The notes under the pieces were generated by a model. It had not been told where the DNA came from. It did not search any database and worked only from the letters and a program-made list of their open reading frames with translations. The position numbers were made by a program, and so were the translations under genes. Positions 1 to 11,693 of a stretch of DNA of 64,000 bases are shown here, piece after piece (the first letter of the stretch is position 1; every line of letters begins with the position of its first letter). This DNA is from Triatoma infestans (Eukaryota; Arthropoda; Insecta; Hemiptera; Reduviidae), in assembly GCA_011037195.1 (NCBI GenBank), contig JAAEAF010006618.1, positions 1 to 64,000 of the forward strand. The letters are read 5' to 3'.

Positions 1-350
1 GAAAAACGCAAAAAAGTAAAAAAAACATCTAGTAAAGTGGTACTTCTGGTTGAGGAATTTTGACAGATAACGTACAGTCAGATCCCATGGTAATACCTAA
101 ACGGTATATCAAGTTTCAACTTTCTGCGGAGCTATGCCGTTCACATACATACATACATACATATACACACACACACACACCCACAACACACACAACACAC
201 ACACAGGTTCTCTCCACACAGCCATTTTTGCAAAAACCACTTTTTTGTACTCAGGTGACCTGACAACGGATATTTCCGGGGGAAAAGCATCGATATCGAA
301 AATTTGACACATTACAATACTTCCTCTCATAGGAGTAAGAAAAAGTAAAA
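1..350 (-). repeat. family A repeat, cut by the window edge
   Basis: Minus-orientation left half of family A, closing CTCTCATAGGAGTAAGAAAA. It contains a CA microsatellite at about 145-208. Confidence 0.8.
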
Positions 351-1295
351 ATGATGCATTAATTTAATAAAATCCAAAATTTTATATTTTTATTCGAATT
401 CTAATTTAGTCAAAAATTAATAAGTTAACATAATTTTATATTATTTGGGTGAACTATTTTAATTTTTTTTTCTTATATATATAAATATTATTAGATGACT
501 TATGACAATTTAAAATAAAAAATTTACTGAATTATTAATTTAATTACACAGTACTTGAAAATGAAAAAAGAGAGTACTGATGAGAAAGAGAGTATTTCAA
601 TAATTATTTTTCACCAAAATTACGGGGTCATTGGCTGGTCCCCTACCCACTTCCTCGCTCTTTTCGTCGCGTCATCAACTCTGGTGAACATCTTTTCTAT
701 AGGTAGGTAAAATTAAAACATTTACTTGGGGAATATTAATAATTATTTATGATATTTCATTTCACAAATTATTAAATAAACGATAAGTATTAAAAGTATG
801 TAAGACTATTATTTTTTATTGTTTGATTTAATTAGGCCAAATATTGTAAACTTAAAATTTCCTAGGCCAAGTGGATTCAGTTAAAATTTACTATATAACA
901 ATAATGATTCAGAATCAATTAGTTCATCACAAAAGTAGTATTTTAATCTATTATAATGAAATAAAAGATGGATTTATAAGATTATTTTTTTAAATTTCGG
1001 ATGCTGTATTCCAAGAAATTAAAGGAATAATTAAGTTAACTGAAATCCACTAATTCAATATGGCGTGATTATGACAAGAATTTTCTTTTCAATTGATACC
1101 TACTTTTTTATGTTTCATAAAACATATAATACAGTATTATTTCTGAATTTTTATTGACTAAAAATTTTCAAATTTAATTTTAAATAGATTTCAAATCGAT
1201 CATAGGATCGATATATCAGAACTACAATAGTAATTATGGGAGTCATAGTTTGTAAATTTCATGAAAATGCCCTTAAATAATGTTGCTACACAAAT
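351..1295. other. AT-rich stretch, nothing recognised
   Basis: No open frame of note, no repeat shared with the rest of the window and no RNA gene seen. Confidence 0.5.
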
Positions 1296-2260
1296 TTTTA
1301 CTTTCTCTTACTCCTAGTAAGAGGAAGTATTGTAATCGTGTCAAATTTTCGATATCGTGTTTTCACCGGAAATATCCGTTTTCAGGTCCACTGAGTCCAA
1401 AAAAGAGGTTTTTAGCAAATGGTCTGTATGTGTGTGTATATGTGAACAGCAGAGCTCAAAAACGAAAAACCGTAGAAAGTTGAAACTTGATATTCCGTTT
1501 AGGTATCACCATGGGATCCGACAGTAGGTCATTTGTCAAAATTCCTCAACCGGAAGTACCACTTAACTAATTATTTTTTTTTACTTTTTTGCAATTTCCT
1601 CAAAAACGGCTACGTCGATTTTCTTGAAACTTGTTATATCTACTACACATACAAAGAGCTACAACTTTTATTTGAAACATTTCTCCGGAAAAAATTCATT
1701 TAAGGGCAGTTTTGGAGGAGGGGTGGGGTCATGTTTTTCTTCCAAAGTTCTATTTCAGTTCACTATACAATTCTGTCATCTAAATAATATTAATTACATG
1801 TGTTAGGAATTCCTCGTTTGAAAAACTCGGATGAAAGTGCGTTTACTTTAACACTTTACTAAATGATTTTTTTCACTTTTTCGCGATTTTCTCAAAAATG
1901 GCTCCGACGATTTTCTTAAAACTTCTTATATAAACTAAACATTCAAAGATCTACAACTTTTATTTAAAACATTTGTCTGGGAAAATTCATTTAAGGGCAC
2001 TTTTAGGGGAGGGGTTATGTTTTTCTCTAAAGTGCTATCATACAATTCTACCATCCAAAGAAAATTAATTAGAAATGAATAGATGGCCAAAATTCCAAGT
2101 TTCAAGGAAATTAGTAAACCTAAAGTGCGCTTTTACTGAACAGGTTTTTACAGTTTTCGACGAATTTCATTAAATTTAGTACACAAACTATAAAATTTGT
2201 CAATTATAATTTTGAGAGCTGGAGTAAGAGAAAGTTCTGTGAGTGTTTCAGATTTTTTTT
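1296..2260 (+). repeat. family A repeat, near full length (reference copy)
   Basis: A ~965-bp non-coding element. Its left end is a hairpin, CTCTTACTCCTAGTAAGAG. Next come a GT-rich segment, the block CCATGGGATC(C/T)GACAG and ACCGGAAGTACC. Then there are three diverged internal units about 285 bp apart, each carrying a CAGTTTTTCGCGATTTTCTC-like block, a CGATTTTCTT block and ACAACTTTTATTTGAAACAT. The right end is CTGGAGTAAGAGAAAGTT followed by GTGTTTCA-CCAGATTTT. Both ends carry the inverted TTTCTCTTACTCC motif, like a MITE, but no target-site duplication is clear and no transposase is present. At least twenty copies lie in this window. Confidence 0.85.
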
Positions 2261-2835
2261 CTTATTTCTTCCTTTTTTGGATTTCCTTCCTTTTTTTTTT
2301 TGGTAGAATGATTTCACATTATATTTATATTGTCTTAAATTTATGCATCAATCATGAATTTGCTCTTAGTAAAAAATGTCTTAGTGATATTTGATTCTGG
2401 AATCCCTTCTTTGTAGATTCAATTCATTAATTTTTTTGTTTTTTAAACACCAAAATACTCACATTAATTATTTAGAAAAGTCTATTACAAAGTCAAAATT
2501 TTCATTCACTTCCATAAATGTCTCGTAACAATTTTAACTACCAAACTTCCTTAGTTGATTACGACTTCTGGATGCCTAAATTTTCCTATTAATTTCAGGC
2601 AAAAAAAAAAAGAAATCATAATGAATACTTTGCTATATTGAAATGGTTAGCGTTTTTTTTTCTGTGATTATTTCCAATTCTTCAAACAAACAGGAAATTC
2701 TGAAAGCTAACCTTCAAGTTGCAAAAAGGTTGAAAGTATTCTCCCAGTTTCATATGTTCTAAAAAATTCTAGTTCAGGAGAAATAGTAAGTAAAGAGGTA
2801 ATTTTAGTTTAGGAAATTCGTAGTAAATTAAAAAG

Positions 2836-3131
2836 AGGAGTGGTCCTAAAACAGTCTAGAGAAACTCCAGACTTTACCTACTTTAATTCTGATCTTTCTC
2901 CTTTTTGTAACACATATTGCTTTCTACCTATTAGATATTGCTTAAGAAACCCCAACTGTTCACCATCTATGCCGTAGTTATGCAATTTGTTTAATTAATT
3001 TTCTGCGATACCATCAAAAGCTTTTCTTAAACCACAAAACATAATCTCATACATTTCTTTTGTTTCAGAGGCTTGAAATATTTCCTCAACTAAGGCACCT
3101 ATGGCATGTGGAGCTGAACTGTTTGCCCTAT
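2836..3131 (-). pseudogene. LINE reverse-transcriptase fragment
   Basis: The minus strand translates, with stops, to an RT piece: ALVEEIFQASETKEMY, then motif A as FCGLRKAFDGI (family usually F-D-L-S-KAFD), then LNKLHNYGI and FLKQYLIGRKQYV. The first Asp of motif A is Gly. Flanks are plain AT-rich DNA. Confidence 0.6.
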
Positions 3132-3596
3132 AACTACATTCACATTATAATAATAATAAAAGTAAATTAGTTGAGAATGAGCTAGGCCAAATCTATAAAA
3201 CTAACCTATTTGGAATTCGTCCAACTATGTCCTACATTATTTGACATGAAACGTTTTTTTTTTAATATACTACTACTTCATGTCTTTATAAAGGTCAGCC
3301 AACAACATGTACTAAATAAAATATTTATAATCTTGGTTTAATATGGTATTTAAGAGATGTTAGATGTATTGGGAGTGGCTATAAAATTAAATCCACTATC
3401 AGCTAGAATATTTCTATTGTGGCTACTTGGGCTGCCAGAGTGTGTACATAGATCGCCTTATAAAGTGTACAAAGGGTGTACGGTGTTGGTAAGCTTGGAG
3501 GCTGTCTGTCTATGTCAGCTAAACCCAAATATTTGAAAATATCGTACCTCTTTCACGCTCTACATGTATATTGGTATACTGTTTGAAATATCAGTA

Positions 3597-4500
3597 TACG
3601 AGGATGGGATGATAAGTTTCCGATCTAACTAGGAAGAAACAAAAATAAATGACATAAATGGATTTTATTTCTCTACAAAATCTCCTTGTAAATTTATACA
3701 CTTGCCTACTCGGATATAGGCTATATAGGTGCTTTGGTACGAGTTTGCAACATAGGCGTTCCTCGCGGAGATGACCGGAATTGGATCCATATTTCTACCC
3801 AACATGGAACTTTTTTCAGATTTGGGAAGAGTATGAAAAGGTGCCAATCTGGTGAAAGGGTGCATGCGGCACAACTTCAAGCTCAATTAATGACTTTTTG
3901 TCACACACTGAGAGCTTTGTGGCTGGGAGCGTTGTCCTGATGAAACAGAACTTTCTTCTTCGCCAGACCTATCCTTTTTTTCTTAATTTTTTGCTTCAAC
4001 TGGTCCAGAAGGTTAGAATAATATTCAGCGTTAATCTCCTGCTCTTTTCTAGATAATCTACCAACAAGATTCCTTTAGCGTCCCAAAAAAAAATGTGGCC
4101 ATGACCATTCCCTGCAGATGGGCCACTTTTCGCCTTTTTCGGCATTGGTTCTCCCTTGCCTGTCCACAATTTCGATTGCTGTTTGGTCTTGGGCGAATAA
4201 TAGTGGATCCAGGTTTCTTCCACAGTAACAAACCGCTGCAAAAAGTCTGTTGGGGGTGTACTCGTAGAGAGTCCAAACATTGTTTCGAAACCGTCACGCG
4301 TTGCCGTTTTTAATCGGAAACGTATGTACGCAGCACCCATCTAGCTGACAATTTTCTCATCCCCAAGATTTCAGGTAGGATATGATGCGTCCTTTCTTTC
4401 GATAAGCCAGTAATTTCAGTTACCTCTGTCCATTTCAACCGGCGATCTTTTTTGGGGATGATTTCTTCGGTTGTAGCCGATTTTGGTCTTCCAGAGTGCT
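3597..4500 (-). pseudogene. mariner transposase, degenerate
   Basis: The minus strand encodes pieces of a mariner transposase in several frames: HTH region (RPKSATTEEIIPKKDRRLKW, ~4480-4420), RFVTVEETWIHYYSPKTKQQ (~4230), PSAGNGHGHIFFWDAKGIL (~4100), FHQDNAPSHKALSV (~3930), LFPNLKKV (~3820) and the end CINLQGDFVEK (~3690-3665). The first catalytic Asp of V-D-ETW is Glu; the second (HQDNAP) is kept. A terminal-repeat-like sequence, ACGAGGATGGGATGATAAG, sits at 3598. The 5' end of the element is missing. Stops and frameshifts make it dead. Confidence 0.85.
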
Positions 4501-5350
4501 CAGAATCTCCCAGTTACAAGTCCATGTTCATAACCACTACATTAACACCCCCCCCCGGAAATGGCTAGTAGTAAGGAAGAATGTAAAGCAAATGAAAGTT
4601 TTTCCTCAATTTCATTTACAAGGATCCATTCAATTTGAATTGATGGGTCCTGTTACAATCAAATCTGTTTTGAAACACTCACACATTTTTCTCTTACAGC
4701 TGTTAATTCAATTACGTATACAATGACAAATTTTTTTTACACTTCAAAATTGTTAAATGTAATGATAGTGGGGAACAAGTGCCTATCTAGACAGATAGAA
4801 GTGTGATTACAGCGTCAAGATTGAATAAAGCCTCACCTCTATACTTATATTTAGGCCAACTGTGTGAAAATCACCAAGTTTGAAGAAAATGTATCAATTT
4901 TATAGTTGTATTAACGCAGCAGGTAGAGAAAATCGTGGGTCTTTGTTCCACAACTAGGTTTTTTCCATTACGAATATAGAGTTTGCAACTTCTTCATGGG
5001 GAAATTTCATTACATACTACTAGCCTAGACTGATATCTGAAACAGTTAGACAATATAAAGGAGAAAAATACAATATTGATCCGAGCAGGACACGTTACTA
5101 CTAACCGTGCTGAAGTTTGCGTGCTTTTAATAAACTCGAATGATTTATATAAAAGTACTAATATAAAAGTTACTACTATCCAATTCATAAAACTAGACTT
5201 ATTTTGTTATATACATTTTTAAAGCGAATAATCAAAATAAAATAAATTAGTTTGTAATTTATTCGTTTTGTTATAATCTCTTTTTTTATTTATTAATCAT
5301 AAAAATACTGTCGAAAGTTTCATGGATGGCCCATTGATGCAGTAAAAAAA
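4501..5350. other. no gene; short inverted repeat and family A end scrap
   Basis: A ~13-bp inverted repeat (AGGATCCATTCAA / TTGATGGGTCCT) lies at about 4620-4651, and a family A right-end scrap (GAAACACTCACACATTTTTC) at about 4672. The rest is unrecognised. Confidence 0.45.
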
Positions 5351-6322
5351 AAAAATCTGGTGTGAAACACTCGCACAACTTTCTCTTACACCTGTTCTCA
5401 AAATTATAATTGACAAATTTTATTAGTGTACCAAATTTAATGAAATTCGTCGAAAACTGTTCAGTAAAAGCGCACTTCCGGTTTACTAACTTTCTTGAAA
5501 CTAGGAATTTTGGCCATCTATTTATTTATAATTAATTTTGTTTGGATGACAGAATTGTATAATCAACTATGATAGCGCATTAGAGAAAAACATAACCCCA
5601 TCTCTCACCTAAAAGTGCTCTTAAATGAATTTTCCCAGAGAAATTTTTTAAATAAAAGTTGTAGACCTTTGTATGTTTAGTTCATATATGAAGTTTCAAG
5701 GTAATCGTCGGGGTCATTTTTGAGAAAATCACGAAAAAGTGAAAAAAATCATTTAGTAAAGTGGTAAAGTAAACCCACTTCCGGTCATCCGATTTTTTTT
5801 CAAACTCGGAATTTCAATAACATATTTAATTCTAATCAATATTATTTAGATGACAGAATTGTCTAATAAACTGAAATAGCACTCTAAGTGAAAACCTAAC
5901 CCCACCCCTGCAACATTAGTACCCTTAAATGAATTTTCCCAGAGAAATGTTGCAAATAAATGTTGTAGCTCTTTGTATGTAGTTGAAGAAAATTGTATGA
6001 AGAAAAGTGTCGGAGCCATTTTTGTGAAAAACGAAAAAAGTAAAAAAAAACAACTAGTAAAGTGGTACTTGCGGTTAAGGAATTTTGACAGATAACGTAC
6101 GATCCCATGGTGATACCTAAACGGAATATCAACTTTCAACTTTCTGCGGGTTTTTTTTTTTGAGCTATGCTGTTCACATACACATACACACAGACTATTT
6201 GTTAAAAACCACTTTTTTGGACTCAGGGGACCTCAAAACGAATATTTCCAGTGAAAACTCGATATCAAAAATTTGACACGATTACAATACTTCCTCCTTA
6301 CTAGGAGTAAGAGGAAGTAAAA
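5351..6322 (-). repeat. family A repeat, full length
   Basis: It runs from AAAATCTGGTGTGAAACACT to the hairpin end CTTACTAGGAGTAAGAG, about 970 bp, with the three internal units in reverse order relative to 1296-2260. Confidence 0.85.
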
Positions 6323-6454
6323 AAAAAAAAAACTTAGGATTTAGGAAAAATAATTCTTAGAATATTATGATCATTTCAATTTTTTTGAAAAATGTGTTTA
6401 ACGGAAGCTGCACTTTATAATTCGTTTGAGCACAGATCATCGGAAACGGGCAAG

Positions 6455-6706
6455 AAGATTTCCGTCAGAATCTGCAATTGAAAAAATCGACTTTATTGAA
6501 TGGGTTTATTTTTTTTTTAGATTTTCGTAATTTTCTCGAAAATGGATTCAACAAGATATTGTTATAGTATTAATGAAAACATTTTTTTTTCTCGGAAAAA
6601 TCAGCCTTCATAATGTATTAAAGTGCATTAAGAGAGGGTTTGTTTGAATTTTAAATTTTGAAGAAAATTGGTTAACTGGAAATGTGACTTTACAGAATTT
6701 TCCTGA
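6455..6706 (+). repeat. family A right-part fragment
   Basis: One internal unit only (TTTTCGTAATTTTCTCGAAA, then TTTTGAAGAAAATTGGTTAA), directly joined to the next full copy. Confidence 0.5.
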
Positions 6707-7657
6707 TTTTTACTTTCTCTCACTCCTAGTAACAGGAAGTATTGCAATCGCGTCAAATTCGATATCGAGTTTTCACCGGAAATATCCGTTTTGAGGTCCC
6801 CTGAGTCCAAAAAAGTGGTTTTTAACAAATGGTCTGTGTGTGTGTGAACAGCATAGCTCAAAAAAAAAAACGTAGAAAGTTGAAACTTGATATTACGTTT
6901 AGGTATCACCATAGGATCTGACGGTGCGTTAACTGTCAAAATTCCTCAACCGGATGTACCACTTTAATAGTTGGTTGTTTTACGTTTTTGCGATTTTCTC
7001 AAAAATGGCTCCGTCGATTTTCTTTAAACTTAGTATATCAAGTATACATACAAAGAGCTACAACTTTTATTTGAAACATTTCCCCGGGAAAATTCATTTA
7101 AGGGCACTTCTGGGAGAGGGGTGGGGTTAGGTTTTCAACCTAACTGCTATTTCAGTTTATTAGACAATTCTATCATCTAAATATTGTTAATTAAAATTAA
7201 ATATGTTGTTGAAATTCTGAGTTTGAAAAAAATCGGATAACCAGAAGTACGTTTGTTTTAACAATTTACTAAATGATTTTTTCAGTTTTTCGTGATTTCT
7301 CAAAAATGGCGCCGACGATTTTCTTGGAACTTCTTATATAAACAAAGACCTACATCTTTTATTTAAGACATTTCTCTGGGGAAATTCATTCAAGCGTTAC
7401 AGCTTCCTCTAAAGTGGTATCATAGTTGATTATCCAATACTATCATACAAAAAAATTAATTAGAAATAATTAGATGGCCAAAATTCCAAGTTTTAAGAAA
7501 ATTAGTAAGCCGGAAGTGCGCTTTCATTGAACATCTTTTTCAGTTTACGACGAATTTCGTTATATTTGGTACACAAACAATAACATTTGACAATTATAAT
7601 ATTGAGAACAGGTGTAAGAGAAAGTTGTGCGAGTGTTTCACACCAGATTTTTTTTTT
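6707..7657 (+). repeat. family A repeat, full length
   Basis: The left end TTTTTACTTTCTCTCACTCC and right end GTGTTTCACACCAGATTTTT are both present, ~950 bp. It lies in opposite orientation to the copy at 5351-6322. Confidence 0.85.
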
Positions 7658-8405
7658 GCAGAAGGAATTTTCACCAAAACGGCTGATTTTCTTTAAAATT
7701 GTACTGCTACAGTTCGGTAAAAATATCTGCAACATCGAAATGAATGCCTTAGTAGAGAAGCGGTGTGCAGTCAAAAAACAAAAATATTATGATGCAAAGA
7801 CAGATAAGATGTTAGGAATGGTTGCTTGTTTTACCTAGTATTTTGGCGCAGTGTACGTATTTATTCCTGCTTGGTTTAAATTTATTTTTATATAAATAGT
7901 CTTCTTTTTTCCTTTTTTTTTTAAGAAATAAATGTCTTTAGTAAACATTATATGTGTAAATACCTCCCCAGCCCTCATCGCTATATAGTATTTTTGAACC
8001 TTTGTGTAAACGATGATTTTCGTATTCTTTCGACCAAAATCGGTTATTAGTTCTTTCACTTGCCAAGGTACAAGAAATTTAAGGGCCTTGATGTTATACA
8101 CGATCTGCTTTATAACCACATTAAACTATCTGATCTTAAAACCTGTGTGTGTGATGTTAACGGCCCTCTATCATATAGTTAGAGCAATCATATATTTGCT
8201 AGCTGCATCATTAATCTTTTTCTTTAAAATGGCAGTTCAATTCTATGCACAGTTCTATGACCAATGTAATATTCAAGTACAATAAATGTATAATTTTATT
8301 TTTATATGGCTATGTGTAATAAAGATATAATAACAAATAATTTAGTGACGTCAATTGAGATTTTATAGAAATGAAAGAAATTATAAAAAATTTTAATTTT
8401 AATTT
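7658..8405. other. no recognised gene
   Basis: Short open frames on both strands overlap each other, match nothing I know and lack splice context. I see nothing else. Confidence 0.4.
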
Positions 8406-8439
8406 AATGATACCACACTGCGTTCACAATATCTACTTC

Positions 8440-8620
8440 AATCAACAAACCAACAAGTGTGAATGTAACAGAAACATTACGTTGAAGTGAACACTCGACA
8501 CTAACTTGATGAAAATCCGAAACTGCGCAGGAATAAAAGGAATATGCATGATACGATGGACAAAATACCAGATGTTATCCAGCATTGCGGACCCATCCTC
8601 ATATTCAACTTACTTATCTA
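8440..8620 (+). repeat. family B repeat copy
   Basis: It shares CAACAAGTGTGAATGTAACA, AGGAATAAAAGGAATATGCA and CCAGCATTGCGGACCCA with copies near 40.2 and 49.3 kb. Confidence 0.65.
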
Positions 8621-8837
8621 TTTCAATTGATCTTTAATAAATATTTATATTATCTTCATACATAATATATTGCAACATATTGTGTAATATTAATAATACA
8701 TGTATATATAATTCATAATAATACATATTAGAATTCATGAAATGATGAGTCAGAGAAACTATTATATGCATTGTACGAGTTCAGATGAATCCCACGATTT
8801 TAAAAATGATTTTTAATAAAATCTTATTGCATAATAT

Positions 8838-9075
8838 TACTTTCTCTTACAAGTAATAATAAGTAAGAGGAAGTATTTCGATTGTGCAAGATTTTAGAAA
8901 TTGAGTTTACACCAGTTCATTTTCACCACGTTATGAGGCCTCCTGAGTCCGAAAAAGTGTTTGTTAGAAATTGGTCTGTATGTGTGTCTGTCTCTCGTGT
9001 TTGTTTATAAACAGAATATCTCTGAAACGAAAAGTCGCAGGAAGCTCAAACTTGGTATTTTGTTTATATACTACA
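8838..9075 (+). repeat. family A left-end fragment
   Basis: TACTTTCTCTTACAAGTAAT, GAGGAAGTATTTCGATTGTG and a GT-rich segment are recognisable; the copy then stops. Confidence 0.6.
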
Positions 9076-9776
9076 CCCTCCATCAGACATGATACCTCTT
9101 CTAGTTTTCACTTCGTTTCCTCTATCATTAAGCAGTCCATTATCTTACTGGTTTGATCTAAAATTGTATTGTTCTTTTCCAATCTGTTAGTGGATTCCAT
9201 TACAATGAAATCTAAATTAATTCAGGTTTTTGCACCACTAGGTTCATAGAATGTCAAAATTCTCGGACAATCACTTCCAGAATTCGCTGGAATATATGGA
9301 TTCATTCAGTTTACCGGATTTCGTAACATAGACATAAAATATAATGGATTCTAAAAATATCTACTCAATGGCACCATTATTTAAGATATTCACGAAAACA
9401 AAAACACACGTGCACCGTTAATGTTATCTGAAGATAAAGCAAGACAAGTGGGGGACCAATTTCAGTTGTAAGATTACAGAGCATTCAAAAAAGGCAAGCG
9501 AATCCACTGGTTAAAGATAACAATAAATCACCATCATAGGAAATTGACAAAGAAAATCGATTATTTTAATTATTTTTTATTTTATTTTATGACAATAAGA
9601 GGTTTTTATCAGCAGCCTAAACAGCATGTTCATTCAAGTGTACAAACATTGTTAGAAATAAATAAGATGCGTAAATAAACAAAATTGTTCACTGAGAGAA
9701 TTATCTTGATTCTCAGTACGCGAGGTTTATATGGTTGTTTATATTGCCCGATTTATTTATTTGTAGTGATTTAATT
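9076..9776. other. no recognised feature
   Basis: AT-rich DNA without open frames or shared repeats. Confidence 0.4.
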
Positions 9777-10709
9777 ACATATTTTTACTTTTTTTTTTTT
9801 TTTGAGGGTTCTCTATTGCGACCATTGTTTGATCTATTGTACCCCCCTCTGATGCCGAAGATGAGCTTCCTATCATTAGCTCATCTACAGCACCCCCTCC
9901 AGGTTGAGCTCTCCCTAAAGAATCCCAAAATCCTGGAAGGTTCTAGGGTAGTATTTCCTCCTCCCCTATCTGGTAACGGCCCAGACTACTAAATCTTCTT
10001 TGAATGACGCCATCACAGTCTGTGAGGAGGTGTATCGGAGTTTCCTCCATCTCTCCACAGAATCTGCATGTGCCATCATCTTCTAGGCCAAGCTTCCTCA
10101 GGTGTCCCCTGAGTCTGCAATGCCCCATAAGGAATCCCGTAAGAATATGGATCCTACTCTTACTCAGATTGATGCCACCCAGACTGACCCTGGTTGTAAC
10201 CACCCAGGCAGACCTTGGCCTGTCTCAGTCCCGGGATGGTGTTCCAGAGACGAGCTCTTTTCGCCACCTCCTCCTTCTTGATTTCTTCTAAGAGTACTTG
10301 GTCACTGACTCCACAATACAGCGCCTTCTTTTGCCAGGGTGTCGGCTACCTCATTACCTTCCACGCTGACATGTCCTGGCACCCAATACAGGATAACTTT
10401 ATTTTTTCTGCCTAGGTCATGAAGCTTATCTAGACATTCCCATACCATTTCAGAACTGATAACATGAGAACTCAGTGCTTTACTGGCCGCCTGACTATCG
10501 GATAGGATAACTATCTCCTGATTCCGATATCCTCTGTTAAGGTTCATCTGAACGCACCTTCCAATAGCGGGAATTTCCGCCTGGAAGATGCTAGGAAACC
10601 TACTCATGGGTTCCGAGTGTTTGGTTCTAGGCCCTAACACTCCTGCCCCGGTTCCTTCGAGGGTCTTAGCCCCTTCTGTATACCACTTAGTGGCAACATA
10701 TTTTTACTT
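9777..10709 (-). mobile_element. 5'-truncated LINE (R1/Jockey-like) with 14-bp target-site duplication
   Basis: ACATATTTTTACTT occurs at 9777-9790 and again at 10696-10709, bracketing a minus-strand LINE that ends in a poly(A) (T-run at ~9788-9803). Two frames encode the RNase H core and the C-terminus: FQAEIPAIGRC, VILSDSQAASKALSS (~10500), LYWVPGHVSVEGNEVADTLA (~10350), then HILTGFLMGHCRLRGHL (~10130) and zinc finger CRFCGEMEETPIHLLTDC (~10060). Only about the last 900 bp of the element inserted, the usual result of incomplete reverse transcription. RNase H residues Asp of SDSQ and His/Asp of the GH...D block are kept, but the TDGS start is missing. Confidence 0.9.
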
Positions 10710-10819
10710 ACACTGAATGCTTTTTTTTCTCTGATGTGAAAGGAATTGTTGCGAACATGTGAAACTTTAGTAGCTGAAATTCCTCGGAAATACGTTTTTT
10801 GAGATCACCAAAGTCTGAA

Positions 10820-11068
10820 AGAGATTTTATTTGGTTGATGGATTTTGCGCAAAAACCATCATTGTTTCAGATGCGATGGTTGTATACCTAAACGAACCGA
10901 ATACCTGGTCTGAGCGTCTTGCGATTTTTCGTTTTTGAGATATTTCGTTCGCACACAGACCATTCGCTGAAATCATGTTTTCATGCTCAGGGATCTTGTA
11001 TTTCCGGTAAATGTTCAATTTCACAAATTTGATATGAACGCATTATTTCTTCAAGAGAAAGTAAAAAT
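10820..11068 (-). repeat. family A left-part fragment
   Basis: Diverged copy: GATGGATTTTGCGCAAAAAC, CGATTTTTCGTTTTTGAGAT and the closing AGAGAAAGTAAAA. Confidence 0.5.
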
Positions 11069-11077
11069 ATTATGAAA

Positions 11078-11473
11078 CACTCAAGTGACTTTCTCTTACT
11101 GCAAAATTCTCTTAGTTTTAACAAAAAACTTTTTCTGAAAATCTGGAATATAGAAACATTGTCCGTAATTGGTGTGCGGAGTTTTCAGACAATTGATGGA
11201 GTGTTATCTGAATGGAATATCAAGTTCTAACTTGTTATTGGGGTCAAACAGTTAGTTTCAAAATTCAATTTGCACAAGCTTTGTTGGTTTTGTCAAAGAG
11301 GTGCTCCACATAAGGACGCTCAGCTATACAAGTAAAAACCCCACCACCATGCTCATGGCCAGCCCAACTAAAAGCATTGTAACTTTGCAATTTTAAAGCA
11401 AATTTCTTGATTAAACAGAATTAATTAGAGTAAGAGAAAGAGTCGTGTAGCTGTTTTACAACAGATTTTTTTT
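11078..11473. repeat. family A double-ended fragment (two right ends, inverted)
   Basis: It begins with a right end read backwards (AACACTCAAGTGACTTTCTC) and finishes with a right end read forwards (GAGTAAGAGAAAGAGTCGTG, then ACAACAGATTTTTTTT). Confidence 0.5.
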
Positions 11474-11566
11474 CTTTCAATTAAGGAAACGATTTAATTT
11501 TGGACAAGCTAAAAAATTAGTTGGCTGGGGCCAAAGAAAAAAATTTTTTATTTTTTAAAAAAGTTT

Positions 11567-11607
11567 ATTCGTCGTTTCGGACACCTTTGGTGTCCTTCCT
11601 CAGGAAC
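11567..11607 (-). ncRNA. hammerhead-ribozyme-like fold in Penelope-like terminal region
   Basis: On the minus strand: GTTC, CTGAGGA, an extra A, stem GGACACC-AAA-GGTGTCC (7 perfect pairs), GAAA, CGAC, then GAAT pairing with GTTC. This is the hammerhead order (stem I, CUGANGA, stem II, GAAA, stem III/cleavage site). One extra base sits between the core and stem II, and the cleavage triplet is GAC rather than GTC, so cleavage is doubtful. Hammerhead motifs are known in Penelope-like elements. Confidence 0.5.
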
Positions 11608-11693
11608 TACAAAACAAAAATATGGATATCAAGAAAATTGTATGATAAAATTAAAACATATAACAATTTAATAATATTAGAAAGAGATGATAC
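11607..11693 (-). other. 87-bp intron in Penelope-like terminal region
   Basis: On the minus strand CCTTAACAG is followed by GTATCATC...TTTTGTAG and then TTCCTGAGG. The copy at 62.4 kb reads CCTTAACAGTTCCTGAGG without the 87 bp. The exact GT-AG borders make this a spliceosomal intron retained in one copy and removed in the other. Confidence 0.75.

Noticed and set aside
5846..6139. 97-codon minus-strand frame as a gene
   Set aside because: It lies wholly within a family A repeat, and the equivalent frames in other copies are broken.
10004..10291. Plus-strand open frames at 10.0-10.4 kb
   Set aside because: They are shadows of the minus-strand LINE frames.
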